Part shown: positions 50,157 through 57,800 of the stretch, piece by piece
Position numbering within the stretch: the first letter of the stretch is position 1
Layout of the letters: each line of letters starts with the position of its first letter
DNA from: an uncultured Pseudomonadota bacterium
Lineage (GTDB): Bacteria; Myxococcota_A; UBA9160; PR03
DNA: 64,000 bases
NCBI GenBank assembly: GCA_900696485.1
Contig: CAADGG010000040.1
Span: 1-64,000, forward strand
Reading direction: 5' to 3'
Notes under the pieces: generated by a model
Told to the model about the DNA's origin: nothing
The model's database searches: none
Seen by the model: only the letters and a program-made list of their open reading frames with translations
Translations under genes and position numbers: made by a program

Positions 50157-51971
50157 TCAGACGGGCGTGCGGCCCGGATCGAGCCGCCGCGTCAGTTCGA
50201 GGTGGGCTTCGATCACGGCTCCGGCCACCGGCGCCCGAGCCAGCCGCAGCGCGGCGCGCAGGCGCATGCCATGGAAGCACAGCGCGGTGAGTCCGGCGCC
50301 GGCGGTCACGACGGCCGCGATCGTCGCGACGCCGGGCTCGCGGCCGAGGTCGCCGAGGCTGCGCAGCGAGAGGAACGTGCCGCCGGCGAGGACCGCCGCC
50401 GAGACGAAGACGGCGACGCTGGTGCCGAGCACGACGGGCCGGGCTCCCTGCGCGCGGTAGCGGCGGAGTTCACGGCCGGAGAAGTGGTCGAGAAACCAAC
50501 CCGTGGCTTCGTCGACGCCGCGCTCGCGGGGTGGACCGATCATCGCTCCGGTGAGCGGATCGAGCGCCAGCTCGCCTCGTTGGTGAGCGCGGACGCCGGC
50601 CATGATCGCGCGATGGCGGTGCTCGTCGATCGGAAAGAACACGGCGATCGCGAGGGCGATCAGTGAGGTGGCGGCGGGCAGCAGGCCGAAGATCCCGCTG
50701 ATCGCGTGGCGCACGGTCTCGCTCTGCTCGACATTCGGTTGGAAGCCGAGCGACACGAGGATCGCGAGCGGCACCGAGGCGCTCGGGATGACCGTGAACT
50801 TCGTCATGATCGCCCAGAGCGCGCCGTATTGTGCTTCCCGCCGCTTTCCGGTCAGGAACTCGTCGTAGTCGATCACGTCGGCCTGCATCGACGGGGCGAG
50901 GAACAGACGGACCCCGAACGACGACCCGGCCCAGACCAGGATCACGAAGGTCTGCCACAGATCGCCCTCGCCGACGAAGAACAAGGCCGCCGAGCCGGCG
51001 CCGCCGCTTGCCAGCGTGATCAGATAGATCGATTTCTTGCCGAAGCTCCGCGCGGCCCGGATCCAGAGCGGCATGAACAGGAACGCCGACGCGAAGTATG
51101 TGAGCAGGAAGATGCCGATCCAACGCTCGGGATCGTCCGGCTTCAGCACGTACTTGGTGAAGTACGGCATCATCAGGCCCGGGATCGCGCCGGTCATGCT
51201 GGCCGCGAGGTAGACCCCGAGCAGCACCCGGAACGGGCGGTTCCGCAGCACGCGGCGGATCCCGGGGATCAACGGGTTCGATTCGCGTTGGTAGAAATCC
51301 GGCCGTTCGCGGATGCGCAGGCACAGCACGGAATAGAAGACCACCAGCAGCACGCCCATCGCGATCGCGAACGCGGAGTAGGCGGCGCGATCGCTGCCGA
51401 GAGAGCGGATCAGCAGCGCCGGTACGGCCGCGGCGACCATCGTCCCGAGGACGGCAAAGCCCTCCATCCAGCCGAACAGGCTGAGACGCTCCTTGTAGTC
51501 GAGGGTGATCTCGGGCCCGAGGCCGTAGTGCGGAATGCCGTACATCGTCGACGCCAGGAAGAACAGGACGAAGGTCGCGGTGAACCAGCGTGCGGCCTCC
51601 ATCGGCGCGAGGCCGACGGGAGGCGTGAACAGCGCGACGAAGGCGAGGGCGCACAGCGGCGCCCCGAGCATCATCCAGGGTCGCCGGCGGCCCCAGCGGG
51701 TCCGGGTCCGATCCGTGATCCACCCCATCAGCGGATCGGTGATCGCGTCGAAGGCGCGCGCGAACGCGACGGCCATCGCGATGTAGCCGAGCGGAACCAG
51801 GACGGTGTCCGAGTAGAAGATCGGCATGTAGATCGCGACGGGGATCGCCATGCCGGCGCCGGCGAAGTGCGGGGCGCCGAAGGCCAGTTTCACGCTGAGC
51901 GGAAGACGCGTGTCCTTGCCGACATAGTCGGGAATCGCGGCGGGCGCTGTCGGCACCCGCGGAGTGTGCAC
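50157..51971 (-). CDS. GPH-family (MelB-like) MFS transporter
   Basis: A 604-residue transporter with twelve or more helices. The diagnostic motif of glycoside-pentoside-hexuronide cation symporters is present: AFDAITDPLMGWITDRTRTR followed by WGRRRPWMMLGAP. The C-terminal ~120 residues are an extra domain with two further hydrophobic segments. Substrates of such proteins include sugars and other organics; none can be assigned here. I prefer GTG 51971, which follows GGGGGAG. An upstream in-frame GTG at 51992 lies inside the 91-bp palindrome and has no ribosome-binding site. Confidence 0.85.
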   Translation of the reverse strand: MHTPRVPTAPAAIPDYVGKDTRLPLSVKLAFGAPHFAGAGMAIPVAIYMPIFYSDTVLVPLGYIAMAVAFARAFDAITDPLMGWITDRTRTRWGRRRPWMMLGAPLCALAFVALFTPPVGLAPMEAARWFTATFVLFFLASTMYGIPHYGLGPEITLDYKERLSLFGWMEGFAVLGTMVAAAVPALLIRSLGSDRAAYSAFAIAMGVLLVVFYSVLCLRIRERPDFYQRESNPLIPGIRRVLRNRPFRVLLGVYLAASMTGAIPGLMMPYFTKYVLKPDDPERWIGIFLLTYFASAFLFMPLWIRAARSFGKKSIYLITLASGGAGSAALFFVGEGDLWQTFVILVWAGSSFGVRLFLAPSMQADVIDYDEFLTGKRREAQYGALWAIMTKFTVIPSASVPLAILVSLGFQPNVEQSETVRHAISGIFGLLPAATSLIALAIAVFFPIDEHRHRAIMAGVRAHQRGELALDPLTGAMIGPPRERGVDEATGWFLDHFSGRELRRYRAQGARPVVLGTSVAVFVSAAVLAGGTFLSLRSLGDLGREPGVATIAAVVTAGAGLTALCFHGMRLRAALRLARAPVAGAVIEAHLELTRRLDPGRTPV

Positions 51972-51989
51972 GCTCGCCCGCTCCCCCGC

Positions 51990-52080
51990 CACGCGTCAAG
52001 AACGGGGCCGGGTTGGATTCGTCAACTTTTCCCGACGGGAAAAGTTGACGAATCCAACCCGGCCCCGTTCTTGACACGTG
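51990..52080. repeat. 91-bp gene-terminal palindrome, copy 1
   Basis: Two 45-base arms (44 of 45 pairs matched; the exception is 51994 against 52076) surround a single centre base at 52035. The core at 51995-52075 recurs at 56306-56386 with one base change per arm, on top of different outer flanks. Read on the minus strand, it supplies the last 17 codons and stop of the VOC gene (…GAGLDSSTFPVGKS). It lies between that gene and the start of the GPH transporter gene and could also form a terminator-like hairpin. Confidence 0.95.
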
Positions 52081-52570
52081 CGACGGTGAGGCCGACTTGT
52101 TGGCCGAACGAGATCTCGAGGTTGTGTCCATCGGGGTCGCGCAGGAAGGCCCAGTAGCCGACCGGATCGCCACCATCGACGGGTCCGAGGGTCAGGACGC
52201 CTTCCTCACGACCGAGCGCACAGCGTCGATCCACCTCGTCGCGGGATGCGCAGCCGACTCCGAGATGGCAGAAGCCGCCGAGCCGCGCATCGACGTGGCC
52301 TTCGATCAGGACCAGCACGAAGGGACGCGTCAGGTCGGAGAGCCAGACCACGCGGCCCCCCTTGCTGTCGACGCGCTCGTGGACGAGCCGCATGTGCGCG
52401 TACCGCTCGTAGAACGCGATGCTGCGGCGCGCCTCGGAGACGACCAACGCGAGATGCGTGGCCCCGACGTCCTCGCGGGCGCCGGTTTCGAGCGGGCGGT
52501 CGTCGTCGCGGGTGGGCACGAGGGTTCCTTCGGCGCGGGGGGACGAGAGGCGCGGGCTGGTCCGAACCAT
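52022..52570 (-). CDS. VOC/glyoxalase-family protein with palindrome-encoded tail
   Basis: A 182-residue protein of the vicinal oxygen chelate superfamily: THLALVVSEARRSIAFYERY opens the first beta-alpha-beta-beta-beta unit, FCHLGVGCAS the second, and FLRDPDGHNLEISFGQ closes the domain with the metal-binding Glu. The last 17 residues (VKNGAGLDSSTFPVGKS) do not belong to the family and are encoded by the 91-bp palindrome. ATG 52570 has GAGG six bases upstream; GTG 52519 with AAGGA is an alternative. The substrate is unknown. Confidence 0.85.
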   Translation of the reverse strand: MVRTSPRLSSPRAEGTLVPTRDDDRPLETGAREDVGATHLALVVSEARRSIAFYERYAHMRLVHERVDSKGGRVVWLSDLTRPFVLVLIEGHVDARLGGFCHLGVGCASRDEVDRRCALGREEGVLTLGPVDGGDPVGYWAFLRDPDGHNLEISFGQQVGLTVARVKNGAGLDSSTFPVGKS

Positions 52571-52612
52571 ACGGACCTCAGCGGGCGAAGAGCAAATCGC
52601 GCGCTGCGCGAC

Positions 52613-53578
52613 TCACGGAGCCGGCGGAGCGGTCAGCGCGCGCGCGGCGAGCCGGTGCAGATCCGGGTGCAACAGCAGCGCCAGGACGTCGCCGTGGGCG
52701 AGGGCCTCGACGATCTGTGGATCCTCCGCGAGGCGCAACAGCTCCGGATCGGAGCGCACGCGCGCGATGCGAGGGCCCGCTTCGGTGAGAACCCGATGCA
52801 TGGCCGTCCGGAAGCGTGCGGGGTCGTTCGCCTCGGCGGAGTCGACGAGACCCGCCGCGCCGAATGCCGCGCGCAGGGCCTCGTCGTGGGTGAGCCGAAG
52901 AAAGCTGGACCGCGCCATCGCGTGCTCGATGCGACCGGACTCGACGTCCGCCCAGAAGGTGGCGTCCTCGATGAGGGCGGGAAGGTCCGGATGCTCGGCG
53001 ATGCGGCGCAGGCCGCCGAGCGTCTCGGCCGGCCGCGTCAGGACCTGCACGGCGGCTGCTTCACCGCGCGCCCGGTCGAGCAGCACGGCGCGCATGCCGC
53101 TTGCGATCGCCGTCCTCGTTGCGACGCGGAGCGGCGTCTCCTGCGTCGAGACCTCGGAGCTCGGGGCATCGGTCGCGAGCGAGCGCGCGGCATCGAGCCA
53201 CAGGGCCAGCAGTCCGAGCACCAGCGCCGCCAGCACTCCGCGCGCGAGGCCGAACAGGGCTCCGCCGAGGCGGTCGGGCGCCGTGCGCGGGGCGCCGCCG
53301 CGGCGGAGATCGGCGGCGCGCCGCAGCGCACCCGCAGCGAGGCCGATCGCGAGCGCGGCGACGAGAAAGGCGACGGCTCCGACCGCGAGGCCCCCGACCA
53401 GGCCGGGGACCCCGAGCGCGAGCGCGGCGGCCGGGCCGAGCCACACGGCGCTGAAGCCGGCCGCCGCATAGCCGCCGCACAACGCGAGCAACGCGCCCGC
53501 GCTTCCGATCGTGCCACGGCGTGCTCCCAGCGCCGTGAAGAGCAGGAGCAAGGCGAGGGCAACCGCATCGAGCAACAC
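52613..53578 (-). CDS. CvpA-family membrane protein, extended
   Basis: A 321-residue protein. The first ~170 residues have four helices in the CvpA (colicin V production) arrangement, starting LLDAVALALLLLFTALGARR and including ALFGLARGVLAALVLG. A soluble C-terminal region (residues ~190-321) is helical and unassigned. CvpA relatives influence envelope integrity and secretion. GTG 53578 has GGAGGAG five bases upstream. It lies downstream of the aldo-keto reductase gene and 42 bases upstream of the VOC gene on the same strand. Confidence 0.75.
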   Translation of the reverse strand: MLLDAVALALLLLFTALGARRGTIGSAGALLALCGGYAAAGFSAVWLGPAAALALGVPGLVGGLAVGAVAFLVAALAIGLAAGALRRAADLRRGGAPRTAPDRLGGALFGLARGVLAALVLGLLALWLDAARSLATDAPSSEVSTQETPLRVATRTAIASGMRAVLLDRARGEAAAVQVLTRPAETLGGLRRIAEHPDLPALIEDATFWADVESGRIEHAMARSSFLRLTHDEALRAAFGAAGLVDSAEANDPARFRTAMHRVLTEAGPRIARVRSDPELLRLAEDPQIVEALAHGDVLALLLHPDLHRLAARALTAPPAP

Positions 53579-53819
53579 GAGGCTCCTCCAACCGGCGCCG
53601 GTCGGAATCGTCCGGCGCGAGATCGGCGCCAAGCACTCTGGTCCCGCATGGGGGTCGGCGCGACCCGGCGCGATCTGGAGTGCTAGCACGTCCGGCGCCG
53701 GCCAGGAGCGCCGCCTCGTCGCGCGCCGGAGCCCCACTCCGAGCGGGGTGCGGGTCGAGGGAAGAGCCATCATCCCGCCGCTCGCCCCTCGGCCGGAGGG
53801 GTCTGCCGGGCCGCTGCGC

Positions 53820-54773
53820 TCAGCGGAGCGGAAAGAGCGAGTCGATCGCCGCCACCGCTTCCGGAGGCAGCTGCACGCCGGAAGCCCGGGTCGTCTCGGC
53901 CAGTTGCTCGGGGCTCGTCGCGCCGACGAGGACGCTCGCGACGCCGTCTTGCCGCAAGCACCAGGCGAGGGCGAGCTGCGCCATCGTGAGACCGAGTCCG
54001 GCCGCCAGCGGCCGCAACTGCTCGACGCGACCGAGGACGTCCTCGGCCAGGAACGCCTCCATGAACCGCGCTTGGAACGGATCGGCCGCGCGCGTGCCGG
54101 GGGGGCGTCGTTCCCCGGGCCGGTACTTGCCGGTCAGGACGCCCTGCGCGAGGGGGCTCCAGACGATCTGTCCGATGCCCTCGCCAGCACAGAGCGGCAG
54201 CACCTCGCGCTCGATGCCGCGCCGCAGGATCGAATACTGCGGTTGGCTCGAGATCGGCCGGTAGGCGCCGCAGCGGTCGGCGCCGTGCAACGCGTCGGCG
54301 ATCTGGCGCGCGTCCCACTCCGAGACGCCCCAGTACAGCACCTTGCCCTGGCGGATCAGGTCTTCGTAGGCGCGCACGGTCTCCTCGATCGGAACACTCG
54401 GGTCGGCCCGGTGGCATTGATGCAGGTCGAGGTAGTCCGTCCCGAGCCGGCGCAAGGAGGCATGCACGCTCTCGAACAGGTGCTTGCGGGAGAGTCCGCG
54501 ATCATTGGGATCCTCCGACATCGGAAAGAAGGCCTTCGTCGCCAGCACCAGCCGATGCCGCGGGACCCCCTCGAGCGCGCTGCGCAGCGCCGTCTCCGCC
54601 GCGCCGTTCGCGTAGACGTCCGCAGTATCGAAACACTGGATGCCGGCGTCGAGCGCCGCCCGGACGATCGCCGTGGTCGCCGGGATGTCGACGCTGGCGC
54701 CGAAGGTGAGCCACGAGCCGAGCGAGATCTCGCTGACACGCAGGCCGCTGCGTCCGACCGGTCGGTACTCCAT
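53820..54773 (-). CDS. Aldo/keto reductase, KCNAB2-like
   Basis: A 317-residue aldo-keto reductase with the complete catalytic tetrad: Asp49 and Tyr54 in FDTADVYANG, Lys80 in ATKAFF, His118 in DLHQCH. It belongs to the potassium-channel beta-subunit-like group (EYRPVGRSGLRVSEISLGSW opening; WSPLAQGVLTGKYRPGE). It would reduce aldehydes or ketones with NADPH. No ribosome-binding site precedes ATG 54773. A -10-like TAGCCT on the minus strand ends eight bases upstream, suggesting a leaderless start. It is divergent from miaE. Confidence 0.92.
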   Translation of the reverse strand: MEYRPVGRSGLRVSEISLGSWLTFGASVDIPATTAIVRAALDAGIQCFDTADVYANGAAETALRSALEGVPRHRLVLATKAFFPMSEDPNDRGLSRKHLFESVHASLRRLGTDYLDLHQCHRADPSVPIEETVRAYEDLIRQGKVLYWGVSEWDARQIADALHGADRCGAYRPISSQPQYSILRRGIEREVLPLCAGEGIGQIVWSPLAQGVLTGKYRPGERRPPGTRAADPFQARFMEAFLAEDVLGRVEQLRPLAAGLGLTMAQLALAWCLRQDGVASVLVGATSPEQLAETTRASGVQLPPEAVAAIDSLFPLR

Positions 54774-54869
54774 GGCTCTGGAGGCTAACCGACGGCACGC
54801 CCGGCGTGGCGCGTGCCGGGCGTGCACCGGGCGAGAGGAATCCCGGGAGTCAGCCTAGACTGCCGCCCG

Positions 54870-55451
54870 ATGCTCCGGCTCTCCGCCCCCACCGACCCGG
54901 CCTGGGTGACACAGGCTCTTGATCACCTCGACGAGCTGCTGCTCGATCATGCGCATCTCGAGAAGAAGGCGGCGGGCACGGCGGTGACGCTGCTGTTCCG
55001 CTACCCGGAGCGACGCGTGCTCCAGGAGCCGCTGGCTCGGATCGCGCGTGAGGAGCTGGTGCACTTCGAGCAGGTCCTCGCGCAGCTCGATCGCCGCGGG
55101 GTGCCCTTCCGGCCGCTGCGTCCGGGACCGTACGCGGGACGTCTGCATGCGGCCATCCGCGGGCAGGAGCCAGACCGTCTGCTCGACACGCTGCTGGTCG
55201 CGGCGCTGATCGAGGCGCGCAGCTGTGAGCGGCTCGCACTGCTGGCCGCTGCGCTGCCCGCCGTCGATGAAAGGCTGGCGGCGCTCTATCGCGAATTGCT
55301 GGAAGCGGAAGCGCGCCATCACGGCGAATATGTCCGGTTGGCGCTGGCGCTGTTCGCGGAGCCGGAAGTGCGGACGCGACTCCAGGCGCTGGCGCGCGCG
55401 GAGGCGGACGCGCTTGCCGCCGGGGCTCCGGCGCCGCGCTTCCACGGCTGA
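54870..55451 (+). CDS. miaE: tRNA-(ms2io6A)-hydroxylase MiaE
   Basis: A 193-residue di-iron protein. The ligands are seen as Glu31 (HLEKKAAG), Glu62-x-x-His65 (EELVHFEQ), Glu115 (IEARSCE) and Glu147-x-x-His150 (EARHHGEYV). MiaE hydroxylates the isopentenyl group of ms2i6A37 in tRNAs using oxygen, so the cell probably lives at least partly aerobically. The length agrees with MiaE. ATG 54870 lies eight bases after a -10-like TAGACT, with no ribosome-binding site. The hydrolase gene follows 20 bases later. Confidence 0.92.
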   Translation: MLRLSAPTDPAWVTQALDHLDELLLDHAHLEKKAAGTAVTLLFRYPERRVLQEPLARIAREELVHFEQVLAQLDRRGVPFRPLRPGPYAGRLHAAIRGQEPDRLLDTLLVAALIEARSCERLALLAAALPAVDERLAALYRELLEAEARHHGEYVRLALALFAEPEVRTRLQALARAEADALAAGAPAPRFHG

Positions 55452-55471
55452 GGCGGGATGAGGAGGCAGGC

Positions 55472-56359
55472 ATGACGACGAAGCGGATCTCGATCCGGGA
55501 GCTCGAACTCGAGTACGAGGAGCACGGCGAAGGGGAGCGCGCGCTGGTGCTCGTGCACGGGTTCACCGGCTCGCGTCGGGACTTCGCCCCGCGCGTGCCG
55601 AGGCTCGCGCGGCTCGGCCGCACCGTCACGGTGGATCTGCGCGGGCACGGGGGGTCCACGCGGACCGGGGACGCTGCGAGCTACACGCTCGATCAGCTTG
55701 CGGAAGACCTGCTGGCGTTCCTCGAAGCCGCCGACCTCACGGGATGTGATCTGCTCGGCCACTCGATGGGCGGCATGGCCGTGCTGCGCGCGGCGCTCGC
55801 GGCGCGCGGTCGGATCGGATCCCTGGTGCTGATGGACACGTCGGCCGGGCCGCCGGCGCTGCCGGTCGAGATGTTCCGGCTGGCGAAGCAGGTGGTCGCC
55901 ACGGCGGGTCTCGAGAAGCTCGCCGAACTCATGCGGGCGCGTGCCCCCGAGGATCCGAGTCGCAGCGAAGCGGATCGGCGCCTCGAAGCCGAGTGGGGTC
56001 CGGGCTACTGGACGGAGTGGCGGCTGCCGAACTTCCGCGCGATGGATCCCGTCGCGTATGGCGCGTTCGGCGAGGCGATCTTCAGCCAGACGCCGCTGAC
56101 GGCGAGGCTGTCCGAGATCGCAGTGCCGACGTTGGTCATGGTCGGGGAGGAGGACAGCGGGTTCCTGCCGGCGGCCGACGAACTGGCGACGGCGATTCCG
56201 GGCGCGCGACGGATCACGATTCCGCGAGCGGCACACCAGCCCCAGCTCGAGAATCCCCCGGCATGGCTCGACGCGATCGCCGCGCATCTCGCGCGCGTGC
56301 GCGCCGTCAAGAAAGGGGCCGGGTTGGATTCGTCAACTTTTCCCGACGGGAAAAGTTGA
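55472..56359 (+). CDS. Alpha/beta hydrolase with palindrome-encoded tail
   Basis: A 295-residue alpha/beta hydrolase with oxyanion motif LVHGFTGSRRDF, nucleophile Ser98 in LLGHSMGGM, an acid in EEDSGFLP and catalytic His in RAAHQPQLENP. The fold ends at about residue 278. The last 17 residues (VKKGAGLDSSTFPDGKS) are encoded by the 91-bp palindrome. Its 3' end overlaps that of the convergent aminotransferase gene by 27 bases, within the palindrome. The substrate is unknown. ATG 55472 follows GGAGGCAGGC. Confidence 0.88.
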   Translation: MTTKRISIRELELEYEEHGEGERALVLVHGFTGSRRDFAPRVPRLARLGRTVTVDLRGHGGSTRTGDAASYTLDQLAEDLLAFLEAADLTGCDLLGHSMGGMAVLRAALAARGRIGSLVLMDTSAGPPALPVEMFRLAKQVVATAGLEKLAELMRARAPEDPSRSEADRRLEAEWGPGYWTEWRLPNFRAMDPVAYGAFGEAIFSQTPLTARLSEIAVPTLVMVGEEDSGFLPAADELATAIPGARRITIPRAAHQPQLENPPAWLDAIAAHLARVRAVKKGAGLDSSTFPDGKS

Positions 56360-56391
56360 CGAATCCAACCCGGCCCCTTTCTTGACGGCGC
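56301..56391. repeat. 91-bp gene-terminal palindrome, copy 2
   Basis: A perfect inverted repeat of 45-base arms around a centre base at 56346. The core 56306-56386 equals copy 1 except for one position per arm (AAGAAA here, AAGAAC there), with the matching change on the other arm. The centre base is the middle base of a codon, so both strands read the same phase: plus gives …TFPDGKS-stop and minus gives …TFPVGKS-stop. Two convergent genes both end inside it. Confidence 0.97.
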
Positions 56392-57472
56392 CGACGAGGC
56401 GATCGATGACCTCGTCGCGGGCGTTCTCGCCCATCAGGCCGATGCGCCAGATCCGCCCGGCCAGCTTGCCGAGCCCGCCGCCGACCTCGATGCCGTGCTC
56501 CTCGAGCAAGCGACGACGCAGATCGGCTTCGCCGGCCCGCACGATCGCCTCGGGAAGCCACAACGCGGACAGCATCGGCAGCCGATGCTCGGGAGCCACC
56601 AGGGGCTCGAAGCCGAGCGCCTCGAGTTCGGCGACCAACCGCGCACCCGCTCGCGCGTGACGGACGACGCGGGCGTCGACACCCTCCGCATCGAGGATCC
56701 GGAGGGCTTCGGCGAGTGCGACGATCAGACCCACCGGCGCCGTATGGTGATAGACGCGCTTCGCGCCGTAGTAGCTGCCGAGGAGGGTCGTGTCGAAGTA
56801 CCAGCTCGAGACCGGCGTGCGGCGGCGTGCGACGCGCGCCAGCGCTCGTTCGGAGAACGAGGCCGGTGCGAGACCCGGCGGACAGGACAGACACTTCTGG
56901 GTGGCGCTGTAGGCGGCGTCGATCCGCCACTCGTCGAGTCGCACCGGGAGGCCGCCGAGCGACGTCACGCAGTCGAGGACGACGAGTGCGCCGGCCGCCG
57001 CAGCCGCGGCGGCGATCCGCTCCACCGGCTGCCGCACCCCCGTCGAGGTTTCGGCGTGCACGAAGGCGACGAGCGCCGGCCGTTCACGCTCGATGGCGGC
57101 GATCATCGCATCCTCGTCGAGCGCGGTTCCCCATTTCGCGTCGACGCGGGTGACGCGGGCGCCGTGGCGCCCCGCCACCTCGTGCATCCGCTCGCCGAAC
57201 ACGCCGGCGACGCCCACCAGCACGCGATCGCCCGCTTCGACCAGGTTCGCGAAGCACGCCTCCATGCCACCGCTGCCGGTCGAGGAGAGCGGGATCGTGA
57301 GTCGATTGGCGGTTCCGAACAGGGCCCGGAGGCGTCCCTGGACTTCGTCGACGACGGCGAGAAAGGCCGGATCGAGATGGCCCCGCAACGGCTCGGCCAG
57401 GGCCGCGAGGACCCGGGGATGGACGTTCGACGGGCCGGGTCCGAGCAGCAGACGGGGCGGGAGGGAACTCAT
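56333..57472 (-). CDS. Class V aminotransferase (alanine-glyoxylate type) with palindrome-encoded tail
   Basis: A 379-residue PLP enzyme of the alanine-glyoxylate/serine-pyruvate aminotransferase group. It starts RLLLGPGPSNVHPRVL, has Asp167 in VVLDCVTSLGG and the Schiff-base Lys193 in SATQKCLSCPPGLAP. It would move amino groups between alanine or serine and glyoxylate or pyruvate. The last 17 residues are the palindrome-encoded tail (VKKGAGLDSSTFPVGKS), absent from the family. ATG 57472 lies eight bases after a -10-like TACCCT, with no ribosome-binding site. Confidence 0.92.
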   Translation of the reverse strand: MSSLPPRLLLGPGPSNVHPRVLAALAEPLRGHLDPAFLAVVDEVQGRLRALFGTANRLTIPLSSTGSGGMEACFANLVEAGDRVLVGVAGVFGERMHEVAGRHGARVTRVDAKWGTALDEDAMIAAIERERPALVAFVHAETSTGVRQPVERIAAAAAAAGALVVLDCVTSLGGLPVRLDEWRIDAAYSATQKCLSCPPGLAPASFSERALARVARRRTPVSSWYFDTTLLGSYYGAKRVYHHTAPVGLIVALAEALRILDAEGVDARVVRHARAGARLVAELEALGFEPLVAPEHRLPMLSALWLPEAIVRAGEADLRRRLLEEHGIEVGGGLGKLAGRIWRIGLMGENARDEVIDRLVGAVKKGAGLDSSTFPVGKS

Positions 57473-57505
57473 GGCGGCGCAGGGTAGCGGGGCGCCGCGA
57501 GCGCG

Positions 57506-57533
57506 TTGACAGCGGGACGGGATCGCCTACGTT
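57506..57533 (+). promoter_or_regulatory. Putative promoter of the dgt-cutA operon
   Basis: A perfect -35 TTGACA at 57506-57511 is followed after 16 bases by TACGTT at 57528-57533. It faces the small gene at 57594, and a start near 57540 would give a leader of about 54 bases. It lies in the divergent gap with the aminotransferase gene. Confidence 0.45.
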
Positions 57534-57593
57534 CGGGCCACTATTTCCCCGCGGGAATCCCCCTCTCGCTCGCAGACTCCGGAGTCCGAAGGC

Positions 57594-57800
57594 TTGAAAC
57601 GCTGGCTCACCGTCCTCGTGGGAGTCGGCCTCGCGGCAGCGGCGTTCCATGCGCTGCTCGCGACGCCGCCGTCGCCGCGCTCCGCATCGGTGTCGGCGGC
57701 CGGGTCGGCGCCTGCGCACGAAGACATCGACCGTGTGTCGCGCGATCGCCTCGAGCGCGTCTTGCGGGAGGCCGAGGCGCGCGAGGCCGGCGCGCGATGA
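57594..57800 (+). CDS. Small membrane-anchored protein of unknown function
   Basis: A 68-residue protein with a single N-terminal hydrophobic segment (WLTVLVGVGLAAAAFHALLA), a short Pro/Ser linker and an acidic/basic helix (RDRLERVLREAEAREAGAR). I do not recognise it. The start is TTG 57594 with GGAG ten bases upstream. Its TGA overlaps the dgt ATG (ATGA), which supports it being a real translated gene. Confidence 0.5.
   Translation: MKRWLTVLVGVGLAAAAFHALLATPPSPRSASVSAAGSAPAHEDIDRVSRDRLERVLREAEAREAGAR

Noticed and set aside
51972..51992. Upstream GTG start at 51992 for the GPH transporter
   Set aside because: It is formed by the outer bases of the palindrome and has no ribosome-binding site, while GTG 51971 follows GGGGGAG.
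50706..52157. Long plus-strand open frame opposite the GPH transporter gene
   Set aside because: The minus strand encodes a clear transporter with family motifs; the plus frame is Arg/Glu/Asp-rich antisense sequence, typical of GC-rich shadows.
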